From Pyronema omphalodes (Eukaryota; Ascomycota; Pezizomycetes; Pezizales; Pyronemataceae), in contig JAJJXM010000006.1 in NCBI GenBank assembly GCA_024516155.1, positions 806,001 to 870,000 on the forward strand: DNA of 64,000 nucleotides, given 5' to 3'. Shown piece by piece: positions 25,715 through 36,980 of the stretch (within the stretch, counting starts at the first letter, position 1; each line of letters starts with the position of its first letter). The position numbers and the translations under genes were made by a program. The notes beneath the pieces are model-generated. The model was given only the letters and a program-made list of their open reading frames with translations. It ran no database searches and was not told the DNA's origin.

Positions 25715-26131
25715 GGGGTGCGGCGGTGGGGTGCGGCGGTGGGGTGCGGCGGTGGGGTGCGGCGGTGGGGTGCGATGGGCGGCGGGTTGGAGGGGGCGGG
25801 TGGGCGGTGGGGGGACGGGGGATAAGGCGAGGCGGGGCGGCGGGTTGGAGGCGGGGATAAGGCGAGGCGGGGACGGTGTGGTGGATTGGAGGGGATTGAT
25901 TCGGCCCGAGTTAAGGTGAGCTGCGTTGCGTTGGGTGAGCTGCGTTACGTTGCGTCGCGTTCGGAGCTACTCGGATGTGTTCGCGTTCGGAGCTGCTCGG
26001 TATTGCGGTATTGCGGTGTTACTGCTATCGGAGGCGCGGCGCTCAGCTGTGGTGCTGTGGTACTGTGCTGTGGTGCTGTGCTGTGGTGCTGTGCTGTGGT
26101 GCTGTGCTGTGGTGCTGTGCTGTGGTGCTGG
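25715..26131. repeat. 13-bp minisatellites (GGGGTGCGGCGGT)n and (GTGCTGTGGTGCT)n
   Basis: The first array (about 25715-25770) has roughly four 13-bp units. The second (about 26047-26131) has about six 13-bp units of different sequence. Between them is GC-rich sequence with TGCGTT repeats near 25920-25970. Equal unit length with different sequence recurs across this window. Confidence 0.9.
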
Positions 26132-26416
26132 CTTGGTAAGTCGGTGTTGGATTGGGTATGGGACCTGGGTGGGTAGGAAGCTTGCTGGTACTCGTGCTGG
26201 TGCTGGTAGCTGGTAGCGAGGTGCGGTAGCTAGGTGTGATGATGCTTTCTTTCCCTTTCTCTTTACTGAAGGTTGGTTTGGTGGCAACTACGTACCTACC
26301 ACATATACCTACATGCCTACTACATATGTACATACGCATTCCTATTACCACTTCTGATAACTTCTAGCATCTAAGGCATATATACGGTAGATAGCATATA
26401 AGGTTCCTTTTTATAA

Positions 26417-26523
26417 TATGGGATATGGGATATGGGATATGGGATATGGGATATGGGATATGGGATATGGGATATGGGATATGGGATATGGGATATGGGA
26501 TATGGGATATGGACTATGGGATA
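26417..26523. repeat. 7-bp minisatellite (ATGGGAT)n
   Basis: About 15 tandem copies of ATGGGAT, with one variant unit (GGACTAT) at the 3' boundary with the next array. A 7-bp unit with no stop word leaves all three + frames open, which explains the overlapping Met/Gly/Tyr/Trp-rich frames. Confidence 0.98.
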
Positions 26524-26796
26524 TGTGTTATGTGTTATGTGTTATGTGTTATGTGTTATGTGTTATGTGTTATGTGTTATGTGTTATGTGTTATGTGTTA
26601 TGTGTTATGTGTTATGTGTTATGTGTTATGTGTTATGTGTTATGTGTTATGTGTTATGTGTTATGTGTTATGTGTTATGTGTTATGTGTTATGTGTTATG
26701 TGTTATGTGTTATGTGTTATGTGTTATGTGTTATGTGTTATGTGTTATGTGTTATGTGTTATGTGTTATGTGTTATGTGTTATGTGTTATGTGTTT
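26524..26796. repeat. 7-bp minisatellite (TGTGTTA)n, about 39 copies
   Basis: A near-perfect array of TGTGTTA directly abuts the ATGGGAT array. Perfect homogeneity over about 270 bp indicates recent expansion. The + strand is entirely G/T/A with no cytosine. Confidence 0.98.
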
Positions 26797-29038
26797 TAAT
26801 GTGATGTATCTACTACTTTTAGTTTATTTTATTTTTTATTCTATTTTTTATTTTTTATTTTGTTTTGTTTTTATTGTTCATAGAATTTATCTATTGTCTA
26901 CTATTATATATTATATATTATCTATTATCTTTTATCTATTGATAATTGATAATCAGAAATCAGAAGCATCAGAAGCACCATAATCCCAAACTAACCCCAT
27001 CTTGCCATAAAACTCCTTGTACCTTAGCGGACTGGAATTTGGAGTCTGGTTGGAGATTAGAGATTGGAGTAATAAGTACGATGTTCCATTCACCGTCCTT
27101 GCTGCTGAGGATTTATTTATTCACTATTTATTCCTTATTTTATCTACTATCCATACCATACTACATACTATCCATACCATACATACTATCCATACTATCC
27201 ATACTATCCATACTATCCATACCATACTATCCATACCATACATACCTCTCTCCTACAATAATCCCAAACAACAGCAGAGCAGCAGGGTAGGTGCCGGTAA
27301 TTATTATTTTTTTTTATCGCCAATGGCGGGTTGGAGTGTATTACTGCCTTTATTACTGCCTGTGTCGTGTAGCCTAGTAGCCTGTTGCCTGTAGCCTGTA
27401 TTACAGAATTCATGGATATTCATGGATATTTTTTCCTTGGAGTTGTATTTGCCTGCATATCTATCTACATATCTCAAATCTACCTGCATATCTACCTACC
27501 TGCATATCTCAAATTCCAAGTCTTTTGATGGTTCTGAGCTCTGGATGGTTCTGAGCTCTGGATGCTTCTGAGCTCTGGATGCTTTTGAGCTTTGGAAACG
27601 GATGGAGATAGTAAAAGGAACCTAAAGACACCTCAAGGAAAGCTTCAGTGAAGGCAGCGGCAGCAGCAGCGGCAGTGCAGGAGTGAGTAAGAGGTAAGAA
27701 AAATCTGCTCTGGCTATGGATTTTGATTTTGTTTATAGTATCCATAAAAGGGTTATCGCTGCTGGATTCTGGGTATTGGGTATTGGGTATTCGATGCTGG
27801 ATGCTGGATGCTGCTGGATTCTGGGTATTGGGTGCTGGATGCGTGAAGGTTTTTAGAAAGATAGAAGGAAAGAAAATGATTTTTTTTATTTTATTTTTTT
27901 TATTTTTATTTTATTTTTTTTATTTTTTTATGTAATTTATGTTTTTATTTTTTTAATTTTAATTTTTTTTTATCTTTTTATGTTTTTATGTTTTTATTTT
28001 TTATTTATTTTTTTTATTTTTTTTATTATTATTATTTTTGGACTTCAGCAGAGCAGAAAGAGGAAGGGTGTACGGGGAGAAGAGTGTACGGGGAGGGGGG
28101 GGGGGGGGTTACAACTTATTCCGAGTCTGAGTCTGAGTCTCAAGGCTCACTAGTTACTAACTACTAACTACTGTAACTACTCGCACCCACTCCTAATCCC
28201 ACCAAGCCTCGCTGCCTGCTGCCTCGGAATGGAGGGGAGGGGGGGGGGGGGGGGGAGCTAGGAACTAGGAGCTAGGGGCTAGGATGTCTAGTGCCTGGGC
28301 CCTGTTGTATGTCACTCTTGAATACCCTTGCACTTTTCGATACCCTCCACTACTCTCGATACTCCCCGATACCCTCCACTACCATCGATACTCTCGATAC
28401 TCTCCAATACTCTTCAATACCCCCCATCCTGGCGATGGGAAAATCAGTCATGATGATGGAACCTCTGGATGGAGGAAAGTAGCGTAAAAATAAAAATAAA
28501 AGTACTAAGAGTTATTTTTTGAAAAAAAAATATAATACACGATGGTTTGGGAAATATACGCTACTACTACGCAGGGTGAAGGTGGATATGGGGAAATGGT
28601 GGATATGGTGGACATGGTGAACAAGCACACCATCTTTTCTTATCGTTGCCCTTGTACCTTGAAGAAAAGGAAGAGGAGGAGGATGCGAAAGAATACAAAG
28701 CTAGGCTTTCGTCCTTCGTTCTTCGTCCTTCATATTTCATATTTCATATTTCGTCCTTGAGCGATAATCTGGATTCTTCTTTCGAAAACTACACCAGACA
28801 GACAAGACAAGACAACCGGAGCTTCATCTCATCCTCACCTCACCTTCAGTATATTCAATAACAATAAATCCAGCATAGATTCGTTATAATACAGTCACAT
28901 CCAGATAGCTTCATATTAGTAGCATCGACGGAAATAAATAATAATTTTAACACCAAGCAAGAAAGCAAGCACAAAAGGATCGTCATCGGCACAGCATAGT
29001 TCTTAGTCCATAGTCCAGCCTTCTCCGTACCTCCGTCT
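26797..29038. other. AT-rich, low-complexity intergenic block
   Basis: No gene. Contains a CATACTATC-type array at about 27144-27243, an interrupted GGATTCTGGGTATT repeat at 27765-27840, a T-dominated tract at 27878-28040, G runs at 28095-28108 and 28239-28255, and CTCTCGATACTC-type repeats at about 28322-28425. Confidence 0.7.
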
Positions 29039-30832
29039 TTGCAGTCGACTACTATTGCGCGATTCTTGTTACTCCTAATACAGTGTGCGGGGCCGCAAAG
29101 CTACAGCGTCAGTGTTTACTTGGAGCACCATACTGTATTTATTTGGAACCCACCACAGCACCGTCAAATAAAGCACTACTACGACCACTACTACGACCAC
29201 AACTCGATATTCTACTTGTAAAACCCCACCACTGCGGCGTCAATATCGACTTTAAAACCCCACCACTACTACTGACACCACTACCACTGCACAAACACCA
29301 AATCAACAAGTGCGAGAAAACAAAAAAAACAAAAAAAAAAAAGACTACAGACTACAGAAATACGCCGTCGCAGAGATAAAATCTGTTATCTGTTTTTGCC
29401 AACCCGTCGCTCATCGCAAGCATCTCATCCGCCGGTGGTTAATTGCCTGCCCCATTTGGTTGATTTGTTTCGGGACTTTGCGTTTGCGTTGCGTTGCGTT
29501 TCTGCTCTGCTCTGCACTGCACTGCTCTGCACTTTGAACCAAGTTCGCTTTCGCTGCCACTCTTCACTACTTTGCGGTTGTAGGAAGCGAACGAGGGACC
29601 CCCCCCCCCCCCCCGCAATTTTCTGCCCCGCACTCTGCTCTCCGCATCTCGCTTTCGTAGCACGAATTAATCCTAGCGCCAGTAGCAGCAGCAGCACCAG
29701 CAGCAAGGAGCCCAGGGTGAAGCACCACACCCCACAACACAACCCCAGCCGCGAGCACTGAAATCTAATACACCTGGGAATAATAATATAAGTCTGAGCG
29801 CGCCCGGGGATTTCGATATTTTTTGAGTTGAAAAGACGAGAATCGATAAGAATCAGACAGAGGACGAACATCGCCAACAAGACGATAGACAGAAGATAAC
29901 CCAAGAAGACGAAGAGACAACACTGCATTAAACTCTACGCCAACCATCACCAAATCATCGTCATCGCTTTCACCACAACTTGCGTCCCACCGCGTTTGTA
30001 CCCCACGACACCACTGCCTTGGACCTTGTTCCAGCAACCAAAACACACCACCTTCGTCTTAAAGCACCAAGAGACGCTCAGAACAGCCCCAGAGGTATAT
30101 CTTTCCACTTTTCGTTCTTGGGGGGAGCATGCCTTAACCTTATACCGTGAAAACAGCGACAGATCCTCGTTCAGAATCCACATAGCTTACCCCGTAGCTA
30201 TATTACCCACGCCGCTCGACTGCATCGCAAGGAAGAAAAACCCCACGCTTTCACTACATACTATCGCTCAACAAGCTCGAGAGCATCTTCGTCGTACACT
30301 CAAAGACCATCCCAGCGATCAATTCGAAACCGGTAGCTGATCCCGTACGCTACACTACCCGATCACCGTTGAATCCACCACGAGAGCACATCTCCATACA
30401 CTCTATAGATCCCCAGGACTCTATCCGAGAAGCTTATTCCAGCTTCTTTTTACTCCATCGTTCACGGGTACTACCAGGGAATACTCATACATTCATACCT
30501 TTGACTCATACCAAGCCACCTGAGGAGCTCGGACCACAAGGTCATAGCAACAACAGCTAAAAACTGATTTACTGCGGGGTCTACAATCGGTGCCCCAGAA
30601 TCGGTTTTCTACACACTTCACCGAATAGATGCAATTCACATGTATGTTCTCATCGAGTTTATTTATTCTCTTGCTCTGGCTGCATTTTCTAGGCTGCGGC
30701 TGAGCTCTGTCTGGACTTTTGTATTCGCCACCAGAACATTCCGAGCTGACAGGAAAATTTCTAGTACCTTTCACCTCATATAAGAAGAACAACAACGGTT
30801 CCACTGATCTGAGAGTGGATATACCACAACAG
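29039..30832 (+). promoter_or_regulatory. probable promoter and long 5' leader of the bHLH gene
   Basis: CA/CT-rich sequence without a long coding frame precedes the bHLH start, with a 16-nt C tract at 29599-29614. Several short upstream ATG frames are present, e.g. near 30369-30560. Fungal regulators often have such leaders. An additional 5' coding exon cannot be excluded, because the bHLH frame stays open upstream to about 30719 without an ATG. Confidence 0.45.
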
Positions 30833-32398
30833 ATGACCAACGGAATGCACGGGTATAATTCCGCTACTACCAACGGTGCACCAAACTCACCGACACCATT
30901 CATTAAGAACGAACCGCAGGACGACAACAGTCGGTTCTCAAATCACCAGCAGTTTCCTCAACACCCAGAGGCTTACAGCATGTCAGCCAACTCGGGATTT
31001 AATCATAACGGTGGTTTTGACAACTCCGACTTTCAGCCTAGCGGTAGTGTCGACCCCCAGAACTTGTCTATTCAGACCGGAGGCTTCTTCCCCTCCTACG
31101 GAAACAGCGTACAAAACATGTCCGCTTTTATTGGTGGCGGAAATAGCGGTAATGCTATCGACGATGATGATCTACGAGCGAGCTTGGCCCCGGATCAAGA
31201 CTTTCTCTTAGATAACTCTCCCCACCATGATCCATATGGCTCGAATAATTCTCACACCAACGGCGTCACTCGCAACGCCGATGTTTACTCTCATACTCCG
31301 GACCAGATTCCCGCTGGATCGCCATATGCTCGTGCACCCTACCCATATGGACGGTTTTATGATGACGCCGCTGGAACTCCATCCAGCTACAATGCTTCAC
31401 CAATCATCGGATCAGGCAGCACTCAAAGCACGCACTTTGACGCTGCAATGGCGAACGGAAAGCGAAAGACCCGCTTGGGTTATGATGTTGACCGCTCTCC
31501 CAGCGTCATGTCACCTCACACTCCCAAGACCCCCGCAATCACCGCTCTCACCATCGACCCTCAGTCCGCATCTCTCCCCGGACAGCCAATCCATATGCGT
31601 CACCACAAGTCCTTCTCCGGACAATGGGACGGTACACCACAATCTTATGATCTTCACTCTCCTCTCCACTCTCCTATTCCTACCCAGATTCAGCAAAATA
31701 TGCACTTTGGTGGCAAATCCCTTCCATCAAAGGTGGAACATATCCAAGGCACCAACTATCAATCCCAAGAAGCCAAACGAAGACGAAGACGGGAATCCCA
31801 CAATATGGTTGAGCGCAGAAGACGAGACAACATCAATGAACGCATCCAGGAACTTTCCTCTCTAGTACCACAGCATCGTCTAGAGGATGAAAAAGTCCGG
31901 AAACACCTCCTCAACTCAGGCTCCCTATCACCAACAGCCGGTACTTCAACCTCACCACCCCGCTTCACCGCCACAACAGCAAGAAGAGCATCCGTCATCA
32001 ACACTGAGGAAAAAGATAAAGGCCCAAACAAAGGCGATATTCTAAACGGTGCAGTAGGCTGGACTAAGGATCTAATGTGGGCCATGTACCGTAAACTCGA
32101 ACAAGAAGAGGAAACGAAGAAACTTGTAGAGTCACTAGGTGGTACCTGGCCGTTCGAACAAACTGAAGAGGAAAAACGTATGGCCGCGGAAATTAAAGCT
32201 GCCGTAAGGAAAAATGGTGTCGCCAACTTTGCCTACTCTCGTGCTCCGGGCTCGGGGCTTAGAGTACCGATGTTTACGGACCTTGCTGGTGGCCCGCTGA
32301 AGGATGGAGAGCAGACGGGGAGAGTACAGACTTCTACCCCCCCTGGTGGCTTCTGGGAAGGTGTCGTGAAGGATGAGGAGGGTATGGATATGTCGTAA
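30833..32398 (+). CDS. bHLH transcription factor (fungal class with long loop)
   Basis: A nuclear regulator of 521 residues from the first in-frame ATG (MTNGMHGY). Residues 1-310 are low-complexity, rich in Asn/Ser/Pro/Gly/His, typical of an activation region. The basic region (about 314-335) reads RRRRRESHNMVERRRRDNIN. His, Glu and Arg are at the spacing seen in class B bHLH proteins that bind CACGTG. Helix 1 (ERIQELSSLVP) is followed by a long Ser/Thr/Pro loop of about 50 residues. KGPNKGDILNGAVGWTKDLM then starts helix 2 at about 397-423, with a Glu-rich coiled extension. This long-loop arrangement matches proteins annotated in Aspergillus as 'HLH transcription factor (GlcD gamma)'; that name is recalled, not searched. 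It is the only gene between 9.6 and 40 kb. Targets are unknown. Confidence 0.9.
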   Translation: MTNGMHGYNSATTNGAPNSPTPFIKNEPQDDNSRFSNHQQFPQHPEAYSMSANSGFNHNGGFDNSDFQPSGSVDPQNLSIQTGGFFPSYGNSVQNMSAFIGGGNSGNAIDDDDLRASLAPDQDFLLDNSPHHDPYGSNNSHTNGVTRNADVYSHTPDQIPAGSPYARAPYPYGRFYDDAAGTPSSYNASPIIGSGSTQSTHFDAAMANGKRKTRLGYDVDRSPSVMSPHTPKTPAITALTIDPQSASLPGQPIHMRHHKSFSGQWDGTPQSYDLHSPLHSPIPTQIQQNMHFGGKSLPSKVEHIQGTNYQSQEAKRRRRRESHNMVERRRRDNINERIQELSSLVPQHRLEDEKVRKHLLNSGSLSPTAGTSTSPPRFTATTARRASVINTEEKDKGPNKGDILNGAVGWTKDLMWAMYRKLEQEEETKKLVESLGGTWPFEQTEEEKRMAAEIKAAVRKNGVANFAYSRAPGSGLRVPMFTDLAGGPLKDGEQTGRVQTSTPPGGFWEGVVKDEEGMDMS

Positions 32399-33100
32399 TA
32401 CTTCTCTTGATTCTCTTTTGATTTTCCTTGATTTTTTTTTTTTTGAAGTGGCTTTTTGGATAAGGATTGATTTCTTTTATGTACGGTGACTCAAGTGGGG
32501 AGGGGGTGGGCAAGTGGGTGGGTGGGGGTGGGTGGGTTGGTTTTTTTTGCGTTTGTCGTTGTAGGTTTTTACGTTTGTCGTTGCTTTAAAGATCTATGAT
32601 ATGATATGATCTGATCTGATTAGACCAGTGTGTTGGTCTTGATCTAGTTCTCATCTCTCTGACATCTCTCTCTCGCTTTTACTTTTCTTTTGTTTTCATG
32701 GCTTTTGTTCTTTTTCTTTTGTTTCATGGATGTTTGTGTGGCTTTTTGTACTCATGGATGTTTGTGTGCTTTTTTTTTATGGATTTTTGTATTTTCATGG
32801 CTTTTGGCTCTTTGTATTCATGGTTGATGTGGTTACTTTATTTTACTTGGCTTTACTTTACTTGGCTTCACTTTACTTGGCTTTACTTTACTTGGCCTTT
32901 TGTTATCTTTTTTGTTGCTTGTTATATGTTACATGTTAATTGTTACTTTGTTGCCAGTTATATGGTTTTTCTTGTTGGCTGTTGTTTGCTGTTGGCTGTT
33001 GTTAGCTGTTTGTTTACTGGCTGTTGTTTGTTGGCTGTTGTTTCTTATTGGCTGTTAGCTGTTTGTTTACTGGCTGTTGTTTGTTTCCTGTTTCTTTATT
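32399..33100. other. bHLH 3' flank, T-rich
   Basis: Probably holds the 3' UTR and then T/G-rich simple sequence. GGCTTTACTTTACTT repeats lie at about 32848-32900 and GGCTGTTGTTT repeats at 32965-33080. No coding potential beyond low-complexity frames. Confidence 0.6.
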
Positions 33101-33101
33101 G

Positions 33102-33196
33102 GATGTTGATGTTGATGTTGATGTTGATGTTGATGTTGATGTTGATGTTGATGTTGATGTTGATGTTGATGTTGATGTTGATGTTAATGTTGATGT
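33102..33196. repeat. 6-bp repeat (GATGTT)n, about 16 copies
   Basis: A near-perfect hexamer array with one GTTAAT variant near the 3' end. A short (ATT)n run follows at about 33284-33310. An alternating Asp-Val frame through it is an artefact. Confidence 0.97.
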
Positions 33197-33499
33197 GGTT
33201 ACTTTGCGGGATGTTGTGGCTTTACGGGATGTTGTTTACGGGATATTGATGTATTGTGCTTCTTTTTCTCATTTGTATTTGGAGTTATTATTATTATTAT
33301 TATTATTACTATTACTGCTGTTATCTATGACCTACTGCTGTTATTCACGACCTACCTACTGTTATTCACGACCTGCATCTGTTATTCACGACCTACCTAC
33401 TGCTGTTGCCTACGACCTACCTACGTACTGTGTATTCCTTGTTTTCTCTCTCTCTCTCTCTCTTTCTTGGGTTGTTTTGGATATTACTTGTAAATACTA

Positions 33500-33905
33500 G
33501 CTACTGCTACTGCTACTGCTGTTACCTACTGTTATCTGTTATCTATGACCTATATCTGTTATCTACTAGTTATTACTGTTATTTACGACCTACTACTGTT
33601 ATCTACTACTGTTATTACCGACTGTTATCTACGACCTATATCTGTTATTTACTAGTTATTACTGTTATTACCTGCTACAACCTAATATTACCTACTGTTA
33701 CCTATTACCTACTGTTACCTATGACCTAATATTACCTACTGTTACCTACTATTACCTACTGTTATTACCTACTATTACCTACTATTATCTACTGTTACCT
33801 ACTATTACCCACTATTACCTCCCTAATATTACCCACTATTACCTCCCTAATATTACCTCCCTACTCTTACCTCCCTACTATTACCTCCCTACTACTACCT
33901 ACCAC
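33500..33905. repeat. degenerate TACTGTTACC/TACTATTACC field
   Basis: About 400 bp of related pyrimidine-biased units (CCTACTATTA, CCTACTGTTA, CGACCTAC, CCTCCCTA). The units vary but keep TTACCTA/ACTGTTA words. Upstream at 33447-33465 is a (CT)n run. Confidence 0.9.
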
Positions 33906-33918
33906 TACTGTGTATTCT

Positions 33919-33998
33919 CTTCCTTTTCCTTTTCCTTTTCCTTTTCCTTTTCCTTTTCCTTTTCCTTTTCCTTTTCCTTTTCCTTTTCCTTTTCCTTT
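33919..33998. repeat. 6-bp repeat (TTTTCC)n
   Basis: About 13 copies of TTTTCC, a pure pyrimidine strand, ending in TTTCTTTTCC variants. Confidence 0.97.
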
Positions 33999-34088
33999 CT
34001 TTTCCTTTCTTTTCTCTTGTTTTGTTACCTTCATTTTCTTTTTTTGTTATCTTTATTTCGTTACTTCATTTTTCTTTTCCTTTGGTAA

Positions 34089-35085
34089 AGGATGCGATGG
34101 GATGGCATGGGATGGCATGGGATGGCATGGGATGGCATGGGATGGGATGGGATGGGATGGGATAGGATGGGATGGGATACCATGAGATGGGATACGATGG
34201 GACGGTATGGGACGGGATGGGACTGGTTGGGATACGATGGGATGGGATATGGCCTGGGATGGGATGGTAATGCTGAAGATGAGACGGTATGGGATGGGAT
34301 GGTGATGCTGAAGATGAGACGGTATGGGATACGATGGGATATGGGGGGATACGATGGAAATGGTATGGGATGGTATGGACTGGTAATGGGATGGGACGGT
34401 TGGGATGGTTGGGATGGTAATGGGATACGATGGGATACGATGGTATGGGATGGGATGGATGAGATGGACTGGTTGGACTGGACGGGATATGATGGCATAC
34501 GATGGGATGGCTTGGGATCGGATGGGATGAGATGGGGGGATGGGATGGGACGGTAATGTGATGCTTTGCTAAAGGAATGCTCAGGATGGGATGGGTTGTT
34601 AATGGTAAAGGTATGGTAAAGATGAGACGGGATGGGATGGTATTGGGTTACGATGGTATGGGGGGATGGTATGGTAAAGATGGGATGGCATGGGATGGGA
34701 TACTAAAGAAATGGGATGGTAAGGGATATGGTGGGATGGGATGGGATGGACTGGTTGTAATGGGATATGGTGGGATACGATGGGATGGGATACGATGTTA
34801 TGCTAAAGATGGTATGGGATTGGACTGGTGCTGATGGGACTGGATGGGACTGGTAAAGAGATACTAAAGGAATGGGATGGTTTGCTAAAGGAATGCTAAA
34901 GGAATGCTAAAGGAATAGATAATAGGACGGGATACGATGGAAATGGTAATGGGATACGATGGGATGGGATGGGATGGGATGCTAAAGATGGTATAGTAAA
35001 GGATGGTTGCGAAGGGACGGGATGGGATGCTTTGCTGAAGGAATGGGATACGATGGTTGGGACTGGTTGGGATTGGTTGGGACGG
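34089..35085. repeat. 1-kb degenerate GGGAT/GGGATGGGAT satellite-like field
   Basis: Dense GATGG/GGGAT pentamers and decamers are interspersed with longer-order words such as ctgaagatgagacggtatgg (about 34272 and 34309) and gctaaaggaatg (several, 34566-34915). Higher-order units nested in a pentamer background suggest repeated segmental duplication. The + strand is strongly purine/G-biased. Open Met/Gly/Trp/Asp frames are repeat artefacts. Confidence 0.9.
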
Positions 35086-35269
35086 GAAAAGATGCCGTTT
35101 TTATGTGTTATGTGTTATGCGCTATTTGTTGTGTGTTGTGTGCTATTTGTTATTTGTTATGGTTGATTCTTGTAATGGGTCCGGTGATTCTTGTAATGGT
35201 TGACTCTCGTGTTATGCCGTTGCTATGCCATTGTTATGTGTAATGTGTTATGCGTAATGGTCAGTGTGT

Positions 35270-35375
35270 AGACGGATGGACGGACGGATGGACGGACGTC
35301 GGGGCCGTGAGGTAGTGGGCGGTGAGCGGTGGGCGGTGAGCGGTGGGCGGTGAGCGGTGGGCGGTGGGCGAGTGG
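35270..35375. repeat. (GGAC)n and GGGCGGTGAGCGGT repeats
   Basis: GGACGGAT/GGACGGAC units at 35273-35296 precede about three copies of a 14-bp GGGCGGTGAGCGGT unit to about 35370. Confidence 0.85.
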
Positions 35376-35440
35376 TGGGTTACTGGGTATGGCGGTATTG
35401 GTATTTTGATTTTGGGTTATGGATTTCGGGTTGCGGGTTG

Positions 35441-35551
35441 TGGATTGTGGATTGTGGATTGTGGATTGTGGATTGTGGATTGTGGATTGTGGATTGTGGA
35501 TTGTGGATTGTGGATTGTGGATTGTGGATTGTGGATTGCGGATTGTGGATT
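35441..35551. repeat. 7-bp minisatellite (TGGATTG)n, about 16 copies
   Basis: Near-perfect array of TGGATTG. A single GCGGATTG variant occurs near the 3' end, and TTTCGGGTTG flanks both sides. Confidence 0.97.
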
Positions 35552-35757
35552 TCGGGTTGGGGGGTTGGGGGGTTATAATGTTTATATTTATGTTTTGTAA
35601 TATTTTGGTTTTGGTTTTTCTGCGGTTTGGTTTTTCTGCGGTTTGTGTTTTGTAACTTGGGATTGCGATTGTAACTTTGGCTTTGGTTTATGTTTGTAAT
35701 TTTCTGGTTTCGTGATCTTTTGGTTTATGTTTGTAATTTTCTGGTTTTGTAATTTTC

Positions 35758-36020
35758 TGGTTTTGTAGTTTTGTAGTTTTTTTGGTTTTGTAGTTTTGTA
35801 GTTTTGTAGTTTTGTAGTTTTGTAGTTTTGTAGTTTTGTAGTTTTGTAGTTTTGTAATTTTCTGGTTTTGTAGTTTTGTAGTTTTGTAGTTTTGTAGTTT
35901 TGTAGTTTTGTAGTTTTGTAGTTTTGTAGTTTTGTAGTTTTGTAGTTTTGTAGTTTTGTAGTTTTGTAGTTTTGTAGTTTTGTAGTTTTGTAGTTTTGTA
36001 GTTTTGTAGTTTTGTAGTAT
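35758..36020. repeat. 8-bp minisatellite (TTTTGTAG)n, about 30 copies
   Basis: TTTTGTAG units with internal interruptions (TTTTTTGG near 35780, TAATTTTCTGG near 35857). The flanks carry the related TTTGTAATTTTCTGG, so the array seems to have grown from that local motif. The antisense Lys/Thr/Asn/Tyr-rich frame across it is an artefact. Confidence 0.97.
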
Positions 36021-36429
36021 TTTTGGTTTTATAATTTTCTGGTTTTGTAATTTTTTTGGTTTTAGTTTTGTGCCAGTTTTTACGGTTTTTACGGTTTTTA
36101 CGGTTTTTTTACGGTTTTTTTTACGTGGTGGTATTGCATGATATATCATGATTGTCTAATGGCAGAATATTATATTAGGTGATATTAGGTGATATTAGGT
36201 GATATATCTATCATGACTTTATTCGATTTTTGATTTTTGATTTTTAATTTTTGATTTTTAATTTGTATCGCTAAAAATAACATAAAGATAAAGATAAAGA
36301 CACAAATGCAAATGCAAAGGAAGATAAGAATAAGAATAGTGGACACTAGACACTAGATAATTGTGGAGAGACATAGGAACTCATGAAATATCACTCATAT
36401 TACTCATATCACTCGAATTACTCGAATCA

Positions 36430-36560
36430 CCTGGTTACCTGGTTTCTAGGTTTCCTGGTTGCTAGGTTGCCTGGTTACCCGGTTGCTAGGTTGCTAGGTT
36501 GCTAGGTTGCTAGGTTGCCGGGTTGCCGGGTTGCTAGGTTGCTAGGTTGCTAGGTTTCCT
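36430..36560. repeat. 8-bp repeat (CTAGGTTG)n
   Basis: CTGGTTAC, CTGGTTTC and CTAGGTTT variants resolve into CTAGGTTG units with CCGGGTTG variants. Confidence 0.93.
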
Positions 36561-36634
36561 GATGTCGATTTCTGATCTCTTGATCTCGGGATTCTGTGTT
36601 ATTAATTCCATGTAGTTTCCATCAGCTTCTGAAA

Positions 36635-36912
36635 TTGGGGATTTGGGATTTGGGGATTTGGGGATTTGGGGATTTGGGGATTTGGGGATTTGGGGATTGG
36701 GGGATTGGGGGATTGGGGGATTGGGGGATTGGGGGATTGGGGGATTGGGGGATTGGAGATCGGAGATTGGAGAATTGGAGATTGGAGATTGGAGATTGGA
36801 GATTGGAGATTGGAGATTGGAGATTGGAGATTGGAGATTGGAGATTGGAGATTGGAGATTGGAGATTGGAGATTGGAGATTGGAGATTGGAGATTGGAGA
36901 TTGGAGATTGGA
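36635..36912. repeat. compound minisatellite: GGGATTTG (8), GGGGGATT (8), GGAGATT (7)
   Basis: Three abutting arrays form a progression: GGGATTTG to about 36690, GGGGGATT to about 36756, then about 22 copies of the 7-bp GGAGATT to 36912. Each boundary is a one- or two-base change of the unit, so the block records stepwise unit mutation followed by expansion. The first two arrays carry regularly spaced runs of 4-5 G, compatible with G-quadruplex formation. Confidence 0.97.
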
Positions 36913-36980
36913 TATACATGGATTGGATGTTTATCATATTTCCAGCTTGATAGCTTTCTACCTTTCTACCTTTCTACCTT

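Noticed and set aside
26418..26804. Three overlapping Met/Tyr/Val/Cys-rich frames of about 125 residues
   Set aside because: They are the three readings of a 7-bp tandem repeat without stop words; perfect periodicity rules out a coding origin.
34092..34556. Met/Gly/Trp/Asp-rich frame and antisense Pro/Ser/His frame
   Set aside because: Reading of the GGGAT field; composition is entirely explained by the repeat.
35688..36149. Minus-strand 150-codon Lys/Thr/Asn/Tyr repeat protein
   Set aside because: It is a translation of the TTTTGTAG minisatellite; the frame ends with the array.
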